A stretch of DNA of 45,315 bases, from assembly GCA_019694655.1 (NCBI GenBank), contig JAIBBN010000022.1, positions 1 to 45,315 of the forward strand, given 5' to 3'. Under the pieces are notes generated by a model, which saw only the letters and a program-made list of their open reading frames with translations, made no database searches and was not told where the DNA came from. Both the position numbers and the translations under genes were made by a program. Below are positions 16,636-25,751 of this stretch, piece after piece. Origin of the DNA: Leptospirales bacterium (GTDB lineage: Bacteria; Spirochaetota; Leptospiria; Leptospirales; Leptonemataceae). Numbering within the stretch: the stretch's first letter is position 1; each line of letters begins with the position of its first letter.

Positions 16636-18636
16636 TTAGCCGCGCCCGCGCAGCAAGGCCTCTTTAATCTCATGAATATGCTCGTTGGCCGTTCGCCGCC
16701 CGGCTTCGATAATGGCGTCGCGTCGATGAAAATCAAATACGTCATATTCCGAAACGGCCGGCGAGAGAATGAAATCAAAGTCATCGAAGCGCAGTTTCAT
16801 CAGCTCTATGCCCTGTACGGCAATGGAACGCGAAATGATCTTCAGGATTGGCGGCAAAGATATGTAGTCCTTAATCTTTTGCAGCGGGCCGCCGCGTCGA
16901 TCCTCCAGGCGCGTGCGCGCCGCGCGACGATCCTCCATCGGAGTCACAGTAATGCCGACCACGCGATGGAACCCCTTGCTGCGCAGTACGTTGCCTGGCA
17001 AATTGTTAAGTACTCCGCCGTCCACCAGCGCTCTTCCATCCAGTTGCATGGGCGGAAAGACCCCGGGCAAACTGACTGAAGCGCGGATCGCCGTAGCAAT
17101 GTAGCCCTGTTCAAAGAGCACGGTAGCGCCGGTATCAAGATCGACTGCGTTGCAATAGAATGGAATCTCCAGGTCCTCGAAGCGCAGATCGCCAAAAGCG
17201 CGCAATATCGTCCGCGCCAGACGCCGACCGCGAAAGAAGCTCACGAGGGGAACTGTCTTATCCAGAACCGACGTGGAATCGGGGATGATTTCCTTCACCA
17301 TGCGTCCGATTTCGGCGCTATCGCGGCCGGCGGCGTAGGCCGCGGCGATCACGGCGCCCATCGATACGCCGATTACGGCATCAAAGTCCACATCGGCCTG
17401 TTCAAAGACTTCCAGCGCGCCAATGTGGGCAAAGGCGCGCGCGCCGCCGCCGCCCAGACAAAGCGCACGGCTCGCCCCGCTCAGGCGACGGGCGGCGCGG
17501 TTAACCCCGGTATGGAAGTTCCGTTCTGGGTTAAGATGCGGCGGCGCTCCGCTGCTGGAGCGAATTGTCAAATGGTTGCGGTAAAGCGCCGAATTGATAT
17601 TGAATTCATAACGCGAGCCCCCTTGCGTAGTGTCTTCATCGCTGAGGATCAAGACCCGCTCAAAAAAATCCTCGATAGCCTCCGTGCAAAAAGCCGAGAT
17701 CTCCCGCCAGCGCAGGGATTCCGCAGCAAAAGAGCTGCGCACCAGTACGACCTGGTCGCACTGCGATACAAAGCGCTCCAGCGCCGGGCTGTTGCAATTG
17801 TCGCCGGCATCGATCAGGATTCGCGAGTAGTACTGGCGCAGTCTGCCCAGCAAGTCCGCAGCAATTTCCGCCAGTCGATCGCCTTGCTGCAAATCATCGG
17901 CGCAGGAGGCGGCATTCAAGGTGTCAAAGTCGACGCCGGATTGATCAATCAGGCGCAGGACCTCCAGCATGTTGGCCTGCGGCCAATGATTCAAAATGTA
18001 ATCAATGGCATCGTCGCCGCGATTGGCCAGCGGCGAGTCGCGATTGAAACACAGGGCCAGCGTCGGACCTGGATTCTGATGCAGCATGGTCTCCGCCAGC
18101 GCCGAAACGTACTCGCCGCCCCGACGCGCTCGGTCCGGATAGAAGAGCACCGCGATGCGCGCCGGACTCCCGCCCGGCGCTTCCACCAGCGTGGAATGTA
18201 AGCGCTCGGATAGTAATTCGCTCATGGCGCGGCCCACGGAAGGTTCCGCGGCCAGCAATTGTAGAAATGCCTCGCCCTTGATGCGATAGATACTGGAGTC
18301 CAGCGAAGCGACCGCGTCGGAGGAATGATCCTCCTGAGTCATCAAACTTACTTCGCCAAATAAACTGCCGCGCCCGTGGATGCTCACCGGCTTTTGGCCG
18401 AAGCTTTCGCCGCCGGATTGTAAAATGTGCACCTCGCCATGCCGCACCAGATAAACAAAAAACGATCTTTCGCCGCGCCGATATACTACATCGCCGCGAT
18501 CTATATGGATCAGTTCAAGAGCAGCCAGAAAGCGCTGAAACGCCTGGCTGCGCGGTGCAACGCGTTGGAAGAGTGGCTGCGCGCTCAGGAACTGAGCGTG
18601 GCTGCGGCGGTCCTTTTGGTCAGCGCTGCGGACCAT
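16636..18636 (-). CDS. cyclic-nucleotide-binding domain / patatin-like phospholipase (NTE-type)
   Basis: The 666-residue protein has three parts. Residues about 20-145 form a cNMP-binding beta barrel (IDRGDVVYRRGERSFFVYLV, then GSLFGEVSLM). Residues about 155-385 form an alpha/beta region with RIAVLFYP, VDFDTLN and SRILIDAGDN, reminiscent of a degenerate ParA/MinD-like fold. The patatin domain runs from about 390: oxyanion loop LGGGGARAFAHIG, nucleophile elbow GVSMG (Ser425) and catalytic Asp539 in LVDGG. This matches neuropathy-target-esterase-like lysophospholipases of bacteria, active on membrane phospholipids at the inner membrane. It lies 60 bases downstream of the acylase gene on the same strand, probably in one transcript. 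Confidence 0.92.
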   Translation of the reverse strand: MVRSADQKDRRSHAQFLSAQPLFQRVAPRSQAFQRFLAALELIHIDRGDVVYRRGERSFFVYLVRHGEVHILQSGGESFGQKPVSIHGRGSLFGEVSLMTQEDHSSDAVASLDSSIYRIKGEAFLQLLAAEPSVGRAMSELLSERLHSTLVEAPGGSPARIAVLFYPDRARRGGEYVSALAETMLHQNPGPTLALCFNRDSPLANRGDDAIDYILNHWPQANMLEVLRLIDQSGVDFDTLNAASCADDLQQGDRLAEIAADLLGRLRQYYSRILIDAGDNCNSPALERFVSQCDQVVLVRSSFAAESLRWREISAFCTEAIEDFFERVLILSDEDTTQGGSRYEFNINSALYRNHLTIRSSSGAPPHLNPERNFHTGVNRAARRLSGASRALCLGGGGARAFAHIGALEVFEQADVDFDAVIGVSMGAVIAAAYAAGRDSAEIGRMVKEIIPDSTSVLDKTVPLVSFFRGRRLARTILRAFGDLRFEDLEIPFYCNAVDLDTGATVLFEQGYIATAIRASVSLPGVFPPMQLDGRALVDGGVLNNLPGNVLRSKGFHRVVGITVTPMEDRRAARTRLEDRRGGPLQKIKDYISLPPILKIISRSIAVQGIELMKLRFDDFDFILSPAVSEYDVFDFHRRDAIIEAGRRTANEHIHEIKEALLRGRG

Positions 18637-18696
18637 GGCAAGACCTTAAAAACGCTCATGCAGTGCGGAATTGTCTATCGCAAAAATGTCAGCGGG

Positions 18697-20904
18697 TCAG
18701 TTGGCAGCAGGTTCCTCGCCCGGATGATAAACGGAGCGTGTGCGCTCCGCCAGGTCGGCGGGATCGAAGAGACTGTCGCGAAGCTGTCTATGTGCAAAGA
18801 GCGGCGCCTGGTCGGCATAGTGTTCGGAGCTGACGCGCTCCGATTGGCCAAATTGATGCAGCGACCAGCTGTGCGGTCCGTGGGGACCAAACTCCACGAT
18901 ATTGATATAGCTGTCGCCGGCAAAGCCTACAAGCCGGCCATCTCTTAATTCACAATGTATGGCGTTGAGTACATCGGGTCCGCCGCCCAGGGGCAGGTCC
19001 AGTCGTCCGCGGTGCAGGCGCTGCACCTCGCCCAGCTTTGGGTCCACGCGATCGAAGCGTTGCATCAGGAACTGCACGGCCTTTTGGAAGGCAACGTCCA
19101 GCGCCGGCAATTGGTCGCCAGGCTTGCGATCCACTTCGGTTGACTTCCATCGCTCGCGCCAGACTAGTATGGCAAGGGCGGCGGCGCGTGAATCTTCGTC
19201 CGTGCTGCGATCCCAGCGACGCAGCAGTTCAAGCGCCCGGGCCTCATCCTCATTCTCCGGCTTATATTCGGCCAGCAGCGGCAGGATTGCTTCGCGCATG
19301 ATGGGAGCGTCTGGCGCGTAGCTGCGGTCCCACTTATAGCGAATGAAATCGGCGCGCGTAATTTGAGCGTCGCCGCCAAAGAGCTGCAGCGCACGCAGCG
19401 CTCGATTGGTCATTCGCGTTTCAATGCCGGCCTCCACGGGAAACCGACGCGGGTCGGGATTTCCCGGATCGAGAGTGGTGCGCCAGGGCGTGGAGTTTGC
19501 GTTTTGCAAAAAGTCGGCAGGCGGATTCAAAATCTGCGGCAACTCCGCAAAGGACATATAGTCCTTCCAGAAATAGTCGCTGCGATCGCCAGGCAGCACG
19601 CCGTGATAATTGACGCCCGCCTTGCGCCGCGGCAGGAGCGCATTGTAGACATAAAATATGTTCTGAGAGTCGGCATAGATTGTGTGAAACATTGGCAGAC
19701 CCTGAATCTCCATTGCCTTTTGCCACTCGCCAAAATTGCGCGCACGATTCATACGATACCACTGTTCCGCGGCGCGCATCAGCCGTCCCTGGCCGGCAAA
19801 ACGAATGGCAAAGTAGCCCTGCTTGCCCCGCAGTACCGGACCAAATTCGCTATAGAGGTAATCGCTGGCATAGGGAATGGCAGCAATACCAATATCAATT
19901 TGAATTGTAGAACGGAGCACATCAAAGGACTTCCACTGGCCATCGATGCTGTACTGGCCAGGATGGGCGTCGTCTGTCTTGAGCTGGTAGACGTCCCAGA
20001 GGTCCGGCGCGTTGACGGTATGCGCCCAGCCCAGAAAATCATTGTGTCCATGAAAGATAAAGGGGCCGCCCGGAAACGTCCCGCCAATCATGTTCCATCC
20101 TTCCTCGGAGCTGATGTGCGCCTCGTACCAGGCGACGGGACCGGTCCACGGTTGATGAGAATTAATATTTAATCGAACCATACCATCGGCGCTGCGCCGC
20201 CGGCCAACGGCATGGGCATTGGAGGCCGCCATATTGTAGGCCGCCAATCCAGTTTGCGGCGATTGCACTTGCAGATCGGTTAGCGGCCATTCGATGAGAT
20301 CGCCTGCCGCCAGATTGCTGCGCTCCCGAATTGCTTCCAGCGCCCGATTTACGCCCATGAAGAGCGGAATCTTGTGCACAAATCCGGCGGCCAGATCGAT
20401 GCCGTTGATTGGAAAGAGGCGGCCATCGGCCTCGCCGGGATGGAGCGCGGCGTAGTAATTTACGCCGGCGGCGTAGCCCTCCAGCACTGCGCGCGTCTCT
20501 TTGCTCAGCTGTTGCTCGTAGTTGAGTTGCGATTCCAGCTCGACGCGCATCAGTCGCGTATAGTAGTCATTGATCAGCGCCGTCTTCGAGAGATGCAGCA
20601 GGCTCAACTGTCCGCGGGTGGCGGCAAGGATATCCTGCAGGGTTTCAAAGTTGTCTTCACACTGTGCATAGGCGAGGCCAAAGGCGGCATCGGCATCGCT
20701 CTGGCCATGAATATGTGCGACGCCCCATTCATCGCGACGGATTTGGACGCGCGACGCGTGGCGACGCTGGATGTCATTTGTCCGCGGAATGGGACGCAGG
20801 CCGCGCCGTATGGCGAAGACCAGCGCCAGTGCAAGCAGGGCCAGCGTCAGGCCCAGCAAGATACGACGATATCGCAGAAATTTGCGTCTTTTGGATTCTG
20901 CCAT
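18697..20904 (-). CDS. penicillin acylase/AHL acylase-family Ntn hydrolase
   Basis: The 735-residue protein starts at MAESKRRKF (AGAGG 6 bases upstream). An N-terminal membrane segment (15-32) acts as signal or anchor. The alpha-chain block RDEWGVAHIHGQSDADAAFG and AYAQCEDNF are canonical for the family. Autocleavage is predicted before Ser228 in MAASNAHAVG, which exposes the N-terminal nucleophile Ser of the beta chain. The variant with SNAxAVG and a following RSADG is closer to acylases of long-chain amides (PvdQ/aculeacin type) than to penicillin G acylase. The substrate may be an acyl-homoserine lactone or another N-acyl amide; no quorum-sensing synthase is visible. It is divergent from the SDR gene. 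Confidence 0.88.
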   Translation of the reverse strand: MAESKRRKFLRYRRILLGLTLALLALALVFAIRRGLRPIPRTNDIQRRHASRVQIRRDEWGVAHIHGQSDADAAFGLAYAQCEDNFETLQDILAATRGQLSLLHLSKTALINDYYTRLMRVELESQLNYEQQLSKETRAVLEGYAAGVNYYAALHPGEADGRLFPINGIDLAAGFVHKIPLFMGVNRALEAIRERSNLAAGDLIEWPLTDLQVQSPQTGLAAYNMAASNAHAVGRRRSADGMVRLNINSHQPWTGPVAWYEAHISSEEGWNMIGGTFPGGPFIFHGHNDFLGWAHTVNAPDLWDVYQLKTDDAHPGQYSIDGQWKSFDVLRSTIQIDIGIAAIPYASDYLYSEFGPVLRGKQGYFAIRFAGQGRLMRAAEQWYRMNRARNFGEWQKAMEIQGLPMFHTIYADSQNIFYVYNALLPRRKAGVNYHGVLPGDRSDYFWKDYMSFAELPQILNPPADFLQNANSTPWRTTLDPGNPDPRRFPVEAGIETRMTNRALRALQLFGGDAQITRADFIRYKWDRSYAPDAPIMREAILPLLAEYKPENEDEARALELLRRWDRSTDEDSRAAALAILVWRERWKSTEVDRKPGDQLPALDVAFQKAVQFLMQRFDRVDPKLGEVQRLHRGRLDLPLGGGPDVLNAIHCELRDGRLVGFAGDSYINIVEFGPHGPHSWSLHQFGQSERVSSEHYADQAPLFAHRQLRDSLFDPADLAERTRSVYHPGEEPAAN

Positions 20905-21025
20905 GCCGAACCTCTGAATTGCAGCCTGTCCGTAGCCGCCTTTGCGGCAACCGCGATTTCCAGTCTGCAGATGACGCTGCTGGCTGTCCCAGTCTGCTTG
21001 GCGAGCGGCAAACAATTGAGCACAT

Positions 21026-21043
21026 TGTCTGAAGCGGCAGACA
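21026..21043. promoter_or_regulatory. small dyad in the acylase/SDR divergent spacer
   Basis: TGTCTG and CAGACA are perfect 6-bp arms separated by six bases, 21 bases before the SDR start in the 160-base divergent spacer (20905-21064). It could be an operator; chance is not excluded. Nothing else in the spacer stands out. Confidence 0.25.
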
Positions 21044-21064
21044 GGCGGGGAGCGTAGAACTATC

Positions 21065-21859
21065 ATGAAGAAAATCTTGATTACCGGAGCAACGGACGGC
21101 ATCGGTCTGGAAACTGCAGCGCAGTTGGCTGAAAGCGGACATCAAGTCTGGCTGCACGGTCGCAATCAATCCAGGGGCGAGGCGGCGCTGAGCAGCGTGC
21201 AAAAACGAGCCCCTGCGGCGAAATTGAGCTTTGTGCGCGCCGATCTGGCCGACCTCGAACAGGTTCGGTCCATGGCTCAATCACTGGGCGATCAGCGCTT
21301 CGATGTTCTGATCAACAATGCTGGCGTCTTCATGAAGGAGCGGATTTTGAGCGCCCAGGGTCTGGAAATGAGCTTTGCCGTAAATCATCTGGCGCATTTC
21401 TTACTCACCGGTCTTTTGCTGCCGGCTATGCAGACAGGAGCGCGCATCATTACGCTCAGTTCCATTGCCCATCTGCGCGCTGCCCTGGATTTCGACAACT
21501 TACAGTTCGAGCGAGGCTTCAGCGGCTATGCATCTTATTCAACTTCGAAACTCGAAAACGCGATGTTTGCACGGGAACTCAGCGATCGACTTGCCGGTCG
21601 CGGCATCGCCAGCAATTCGGCGCATCCCGGCGTCATCAGTACCAAACTGCTGAAGAGCGGATTCAACGTAAGCGGCGCAAGCTTAACCGAAGGCGCAGCC
21701 ACTTCAGTTTACCTGGCCGATTCGCCCGCGGCGGAAGGCCTCAGCGGCAAGTATTTTTCCGATTGTAGCGAGACGCGAAGTAATCCGCTGGTCGAGGATG
21801 CTGGAGCGCGTCAGAGGCTCTGGCAGATCAGCGAGCAGCTTTGCGGTCTGCGCTACTGA
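21065..21859 (+). CDS. short-chain dehydrogenase/reductase
   Basis: The 264-residue protein is a classical SDR: MKKILITGATDGIGLETAAQ (TGxxxGxG coenzyme site), DLADLEQVR, INNAGVF (NNAG) and IITLSSIAHL (catalytic Ser). Then YASYSTSKLEN gives the YxxxK Tyr and Lys, followed by SAHPGVISTKL (PG motif). The arrangement resembles retinol-dehydrogenase/WW-domain-oxidoreductase-like SDRs, which often act on hydrophobic alcohols or ketones with NADP(H). The exact substrate is unknown. Its 3' end overlaps the minus-strand kinase gene by 32 bases, so the two genes are convergent and overlapping. Confidence 0.92.
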   Translation: MKKILITGATDGIGLETAAQLAESGHQVWLHGRNQSRGEAALSSVQKRAPAAKLSFVRADLADLEQVRSMAQSLGDQRFDVLINNAGVFMKERILSAQGLEMSFAVNHLAHFLLTGLLLPAMQTGARIITLSSIAHLRAALDFDNLQFERGFSGYASYSTSKLENAMFARELSDRLAGRGIASNSAHPGVISTKLLKSGFNVSGASLTEGAATSVYLADSPAAEGLSGKYFSDCSETRSNPLVEDAGARQRLWQISEQLCGLRY

Positions 21860-23414
21860 TCCGGCGTCGCACCTCGTCCAGGCCTGTAGCGCGCTGATCT
21901 TCGTTTTCTGTATCGAGAGTGATGAGAAATTGCTCCTCGCTTTCGGAAAACTGGTAGCCGCGTTGCAGTTGAGCCTCAAGAACCTCAAGATCAGCTTCCG
22001 AGGCATTCTTCCCCTTTTCAATTCGCCGCTGCACGCGAGCGCGCAGAGTTGCGGCGCTGGCATTGCAATGCAGAATCAAAAATGCAGCGCCCTCGGCGGC
22101 GGCGAGGTCGGCAAAGGTCTGCCGGCGCCGCGACTCCAGAAACGTTGCGTCGACTATCGTTGGAAAGCCGGCCCGCAGCAGGGCGCGAGCCAGATCCAGC
22201 AGCCGCTGGTAGGTTCGCTCGCTGGAGTCGCTGGCGTAGATTCCGCTGTCCATAGCGGAGTAACTGTTAGCCTCGGGCGCCAAACCATGCAGGCGCTTGC
22301 GTTCGACATCTGATCTTACTCGGATGACTCCGGCGTCAAAAAGTTCGCGCGTAGCGCGGCTTTTGCCTGAGCCGGACAGGCCGCAGGTCAGGATCAAGAT
22401 TGGCCGCCGCTCCTCAGCCAGCTCCATAGCCAGCGATTCGTAGCGCCGCAAATCGGCGCCGTTGATTCGGTGTTGCGCTTCGCTAGCAGTCTGCGTAAGA
22501 CGCAAGGCTGCCACCAGAGCGCGCACCATGGCCCGGTAGCACAGGAAGAAACGCAAGACGGCGGCGCCCTCGTAGTCGCCGCTCAATTCAAGATAGCGAT
22601 TGGCAAAGCGCCAGGCGTGGTCGCGTCGGCCGCGTGCGCAGAAGTCCATGATCGCAAAGGCGATGTCGGAGCAGACGTCGATCCAGCGCAGTTCGGCGGA
22701 AAACTCGATGCAGTCGAAAAGCGCAACCTTGCCTTGAAAGAGGGCCATATTGGCCAGATGCAGATCGCCATGACACTCGCGCACCGCTCCGGCGCGCTTG
22801 CGTTCTTCCAGGACGGGCGCCAGTTCCTGCAGCGTGCGTTGCGACCAGTGATGCAGACGCTCCAGTCGTACAGAAAGCTCCGGCGCTTTGCCATCCACGG
22901 CGGAGAAGTTTGCCTCAGCAAACTGCGCCGTCTGCGCTACGCTTCCATAAGGCGTCTGCGGTCCCGCCTGCGCCGCCGTGCGGTGTAGCGCCCAGCAGGC
23001 GTCTGCGATTTCTTCGACTTGTGCATCACTCAATTCGCCGCGCGCTTCCAGCTGATCCAGGCTCTGACTCTCTTCAAAGCGCGCCATGCGCAGTCCGTAC
23101 TCCAGCACTTCCGACTCATTGGCCGTTGCTACATCCACAATCTGCGGCGAGCTTGCGCTGCCGACAACGGCAATGATTCCCTGGTAAAGTTGCGGCGTGC
23201 TGCGGCTGTTGAGGCGTAACTCCTCCTCGCAAAAGTAGCGCCGCAGCTGAAGCGTGCTGAAGTCGGCAAAATCGAAGCGCACCGGCTTCTTAAATTTATA
23301 GGCGTGATCGCCGCTCAAGAGAACCCAGGATATGTGCGTTTCGTGGAGCAGCGCTGCGCCGGCGCCGCCGACGGCGCCAGAAGTCTGAAGCAGGGCTGAT
23401 AGCCAGGGCGGCAT
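21828..23414 (-). CDS. APH-like phosphotransferase fused to P-loop kinase
   Basis: The 528-residue protein has two domains. The N-terminal (about 1-330) is aminoglycoside-phosphotransferase-like: YKFKKPVRFDF (Lys region), HGDLHLANMALF (Brenner HGDxHxxN), then ALFDCIEF as the metal-binding Asp strand. The C-terminal (about 345-528) is an AAA/zeta-toxin-like P-loop kinase with Walker A GLSGSGKS and VDATFLESRRRQTF, resembling small nucleoside/metabolite kinases. This domain pair is a known widespread family (bifunctional aminoglycoside phosphotransferase/ATP-binding protein) of unknown substrate; true antibiotic resistance is not implied. ATG 23414 is chosen by domain start; no clear ribosome site precedes it. 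Confidence 0.85.
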   Translation of the reverse strand: MPPWLSALLQTSGAVGGAGAALLHETHISWVLLSGDHAYKFKKPVRFDFADFSTLQLRRYFCEEELRLNSRSTPQLYQGIIAVVGSASSPQIVDVATANESEVLEYGLRMARFEESQSLDQLEARGELSDAQVEEIADACWALHRTAAQAGPQTPYGSVAQTAQFAEANFSAVDGKAPELSVRLERLHHWSQRTLQELAPVLEERKRAGAVRECHGDLHLANMALFQGKVALFDCIEFSAELRWIDVCSDIAFAIMDFCARGRRDHAWRFANRYLELSGDYEGAAVLRFFLCYRAMVRALVAALRLTQTASEAQHRINGADLRRYESLAMELAEERRPILILTCGLSGSGKSRATRELFDAGVIRVRSDVERKRLHGLAPEANSYSAMDSGIYASDSSERTYQRLLDLARALLRAGFPTIVDATFLESRRRQTFADLAAAEGAAFLILHCNASAATLRARVQRRIEKGKNASEADLEVLEAQLQRGYQFSESEEQFLITLDTENEDQRATGLDEVRRRISSADRKAAR

Positions 23415-23476
23415 AGGCGTGAAACATTCGGCAAAGCAAGGCGACGCCCGCGCGCAGGCGCCGCGCCTTGCAGCAG

Positions 23477-24436
23477 TTATCGACTGGCGTTCAGTATGGC
23501 GAATTCCGGCGTATCGCCTGCGCCTCCGAAGAGACGATTGAGTCGCGCGCTCAAGACATACGCCTCGTTGCCGCGCAAGGCGGCGGTAGTCGGGAAATCC
23601 CATGGCTTTTCTACGCTGCGCGTTTCGGATCCAGTCTTCCAGCCATCTGAGCTGGTAATGAAGTGTACGCCGTCTTTGCCGCCGCCGACGTTGGTAACCA
23701 CAAGCAGCGTACTGTCATCCATGCGCAACAGTCCGTCGGCGCCGGGAAGCGGCGCTGCCAGGGAAATTGCCTCAAAAGCCTCGGGATTGGCAAGGGGAAT
23801 GCGAAACAGGGTTCCCTCATTGTACTTCGACACAATCAAGTTGTCGCCAATTACTTCGATGCCGTTGAGATTGAAGCCCTGACCGGCAAAGCGATCGTTA
23901 CGCAGAAACTCGGTCGACTTGTAGTTTTCATCCACCTTATAGATGACTGGACTGAAGCTATCAGTTACATAGATAGCGCCATGCGAATCGACGACGGCAT
24001 CATTGGCAAAGTGTTCGCCATCGATTCCCTCGGCCAGGTTGGCGTAGTGCAGCAGCGATCCATCGACCAGCGAGTATACCGCCAAGCCTGCCAGCTTCTT
24101 CTGTGTGGCCGGACTGGTGCGCACGGCCACGCCCGGATCGGAGATGCAGACAATCAAGCGATTGCGATCAACGTCGATGTGCAGGCCGATGGCAGATACC
24201 AGACGGTTGTCCTTGATGAAGGGCGTGTAGCGTCCATCGTCGGTGACCTGTCCGATATCGCCGCGAGTCAGCGAGCTGACCAGAAAACGCGAGCGCGGTG
24301 CGTCGTAGACCACGCCTTCCGGATACAGGTTCAATTCATGGATGGTCGCCTGCTGGATCTGGGTCACGCGACCGCAGGCCGCGCCCAGGCTCACAAGCGC
24401 TGCCAGAAACACAAAAGGAAGCGAGCGAGTTTGCAT
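23477..24436 (-). CDS. SMP-30/gluconolactonase-like beta-propeller lipoprotein
   Basis: The 319-residue protein starts at MQTRSLPF with AGG about 8 bases upstream and a signal ending in LVSLGAAC (lipobox). The mature part is a beta-propeller repeat. Examples are LYPEGVVYDAPRSRFLVSSL, ANDAVVDSHGAIYVTDSFSP, NLNGIEVIGDNLIVSKYNEG and LLRMDDSTLLVVTNVGGG. These repeats (N/D-x-hydrophobic-x-V, then D/G-x-L-x-V) resemble SMP-30/LRE lactonases and NHL-type propellers. The metal ligands of SMP-30 cannot be placed with certainty, so binding protein versus lactonase is open. It lies at the outer surface of a membrane by lipidation. It is divergent from the ApbE-like gene, with a 58-base spacer. Confidence 0.8.
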   Translation of the reverse strand: MQTRSLPFVFLAALVSLGAACGRVTQIQQATIHELNLYPEGVVYDAPRSRFLVSSLTRGDIGQVTDDGRYTPFIKDNRLVSAIGLHIDVDRNRLIVCISDPGVAVRTSPATQKKLAGLAVYSLVDGSLLHYANLAEGIDGEHFANDAVVDSHGAIYVTDSFSPVIYKVDENYKSTEFLRNDRFAGQGFNLNGIEVIGDNLIVSKYNEGTLFRIPLANPEAFEAISLAAPLPGADGLLRMDDSTLLVVTNVGGGKDGVHFITSSDGWKTGSETRSVEKPWDFPTTAALRGNEAYVLSARLNRLFGGAGDTPEFAILNASR

Positions 24437-24494
24437 TCCAGAAGCCTGAAGATGGGCCGCTTGCTGGCAATGAAAAAAGCGCTGCCAGACTGGA

Positions 24495-25670
24495 ATGCGC
24501 CGGCAGTCTGGCAGCGTGCGTCGCCGCAAACAGAACGCCTTTCTTTTCAGCTATCGCCGCCGTTGGCCCGTTCTTCTGCTGCAGGGCATCGTCGGCCTGA
24601 CGGCTGCCATATGGTCTGCGACCTTGTGCCGGCAAGAACCACAGCCAGATTTGCAGAGTCCGACTGCGGGAGGCGAACGCATCCAGGGAGAAGTCCGACT
24701 GCAGGGTTTTGCCTTTGGCGCCAACTATCAGGTGCGCGCCTATCCCGCCGATCCGCAAGCGCCGCTTGATGTGCGGAAGCTGCAGGCCTTGATCGATGAC
24801 TGGATAGCTCGCTTTGATCTGCAACTCTCCAACTGGCGGCCGGATAGCGAGGTTTCGCGCTTCAACCGACTGCCGCCCGGCGGGACACTGAGGGTCGGAT
24901 CAGAATTCATAAGTGTATACCAAGAATCATTATGGCTGGCGCGGGCCAGCAGCGGGGCCTTTGACCCCGGTCGCGCTGTCCTCTTTGAGCGCTGGGGTTT
25001 TGGGCCGGCCGCGGCCTCGCAGCAGCCGCCGGACGCCGAGGAATTGCAGCTCTTGCTTTCCGAGAGCGGGATCGTGCAGACCCGGCTGCGCGGCGGGCAA
25101 TTGACCAAGCTGGGCCGTCGGGCGGAGTTGAACTTTAGCGCCCTGGTCAGCGGGCTGGTCTCGGATCGAATCTTTGCCAGCCTGCGCGCCGCGGGGGCCG
25201 GCGCCCTGTTGATTGATTTCAGCGGCGAGATCCGCGCCGGCGGGGCCCCGCCAGGCGCTGCTGCCTGGCGCGTGGGCATCGAGCGGCCGGAGTACGACGG
25301 CAGTCGCTCGGTGGAATACGTACTGCGATTGCGCGACTTGTCCACGGCGACCTCTGGAGACTATCGCAATTACATAGAAGCAAATGGTCGCCGCCGATCG
25401 CATATTCTCGATGCGCGCAGCGGTCGCCCCAGCGCTACAGGCATCGCTGCTGTTACTGTCGTCGGGCCAGGCTGTATGCGCGCCGACGCCCTGGCCACCG
25501 CCTTGCTGAGTCTTTCCCTGGACCAGGCGCTGGAATTGCTGAAAAAGGTCCCCGGCTATCACGCGCTCTTCTATCTTCATGGAGAAAACGGGCGACTGCA
25601 CGCTCGCTGGAGTCCCGGCATGAAGGCGCTGCTGGAAAGCGGCAGCGAGGCCGGGCCGCCGACGCCATGA
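24495..25670 (+). CDS. apbE: ApbE-like FAD:protein FMN transferase
   Basis: The protein is 391 residues from ATG 24495; the ribosome site is poor and a nearby GTG at 24516 is an alternative. An N-terminal membrane segment (about 24-42) is followed by the ApbE domain: GFAFGANYQVRAY, DLQLSNWRPDSEVSRFNRL and GAFDPGRAVLFERWGFG. The catalytic block HILDARSGRP matches HxxDPxTGxP with Ala for Pro, then DALATALLSL (metal Asp and Thr). ApbE covalently attaches FMN to Thr of exported flavoproteins such as Nqr/Rnf subunits. No such substrate is in the window. The N-terminal helix places it on the periplasmic face. Confidence 0.88.
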   Translation: MRRQSGSVRRRKQNAFLFSYRRRWPVLLLQGIVGLTAAIWSATLCRQEPQPDLQSPTAGGERIQGEVRLQGFAFGANYQVRAYPADPQAPLDVRKLQALIDDWIARFDLQLSNWRPDSEVSRFNRLPPGGTLRVGSEFISVYQESLWLARASSGAFDPGRAVLFERWGFGPAAASQQPPDAEELQLLLSESGIVQTRLRGGQLTKLGRRAELNFSALVSGLVSDRIFASLRAAGAGALLIDFSGEIRAGGAPPGAAAWRVGIERPEYDGSRSVEYVLRLRDLSTATSGDYRNYIEANGRRRSHILDARSGRPSATGIAAVTVVGPGCMRADALATALLSLSLDQALELLKKVPGYHALFYLHGENGRLHARWSPGMKALLESGSEAGPPTP

Positions 25671-25751
25671 GCATGGCGCTCCGTTGTAGCATTTCAATCT
25701 GGCGGCGAAATCTGGTTTGCCCTTTCGCGGCGGCAGGCCCAGCTTGTCGGT

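Noticed and set aside
25663-25678. CGCCATG-AG-CATGGCG dyad at the end of apbE as a purine-responsive regulatory element of purF.
   Set aside because: Seven-bp arms around the stop codon in GC-rich DNA can be chance, and there is no riboswitch or PurR-type context.
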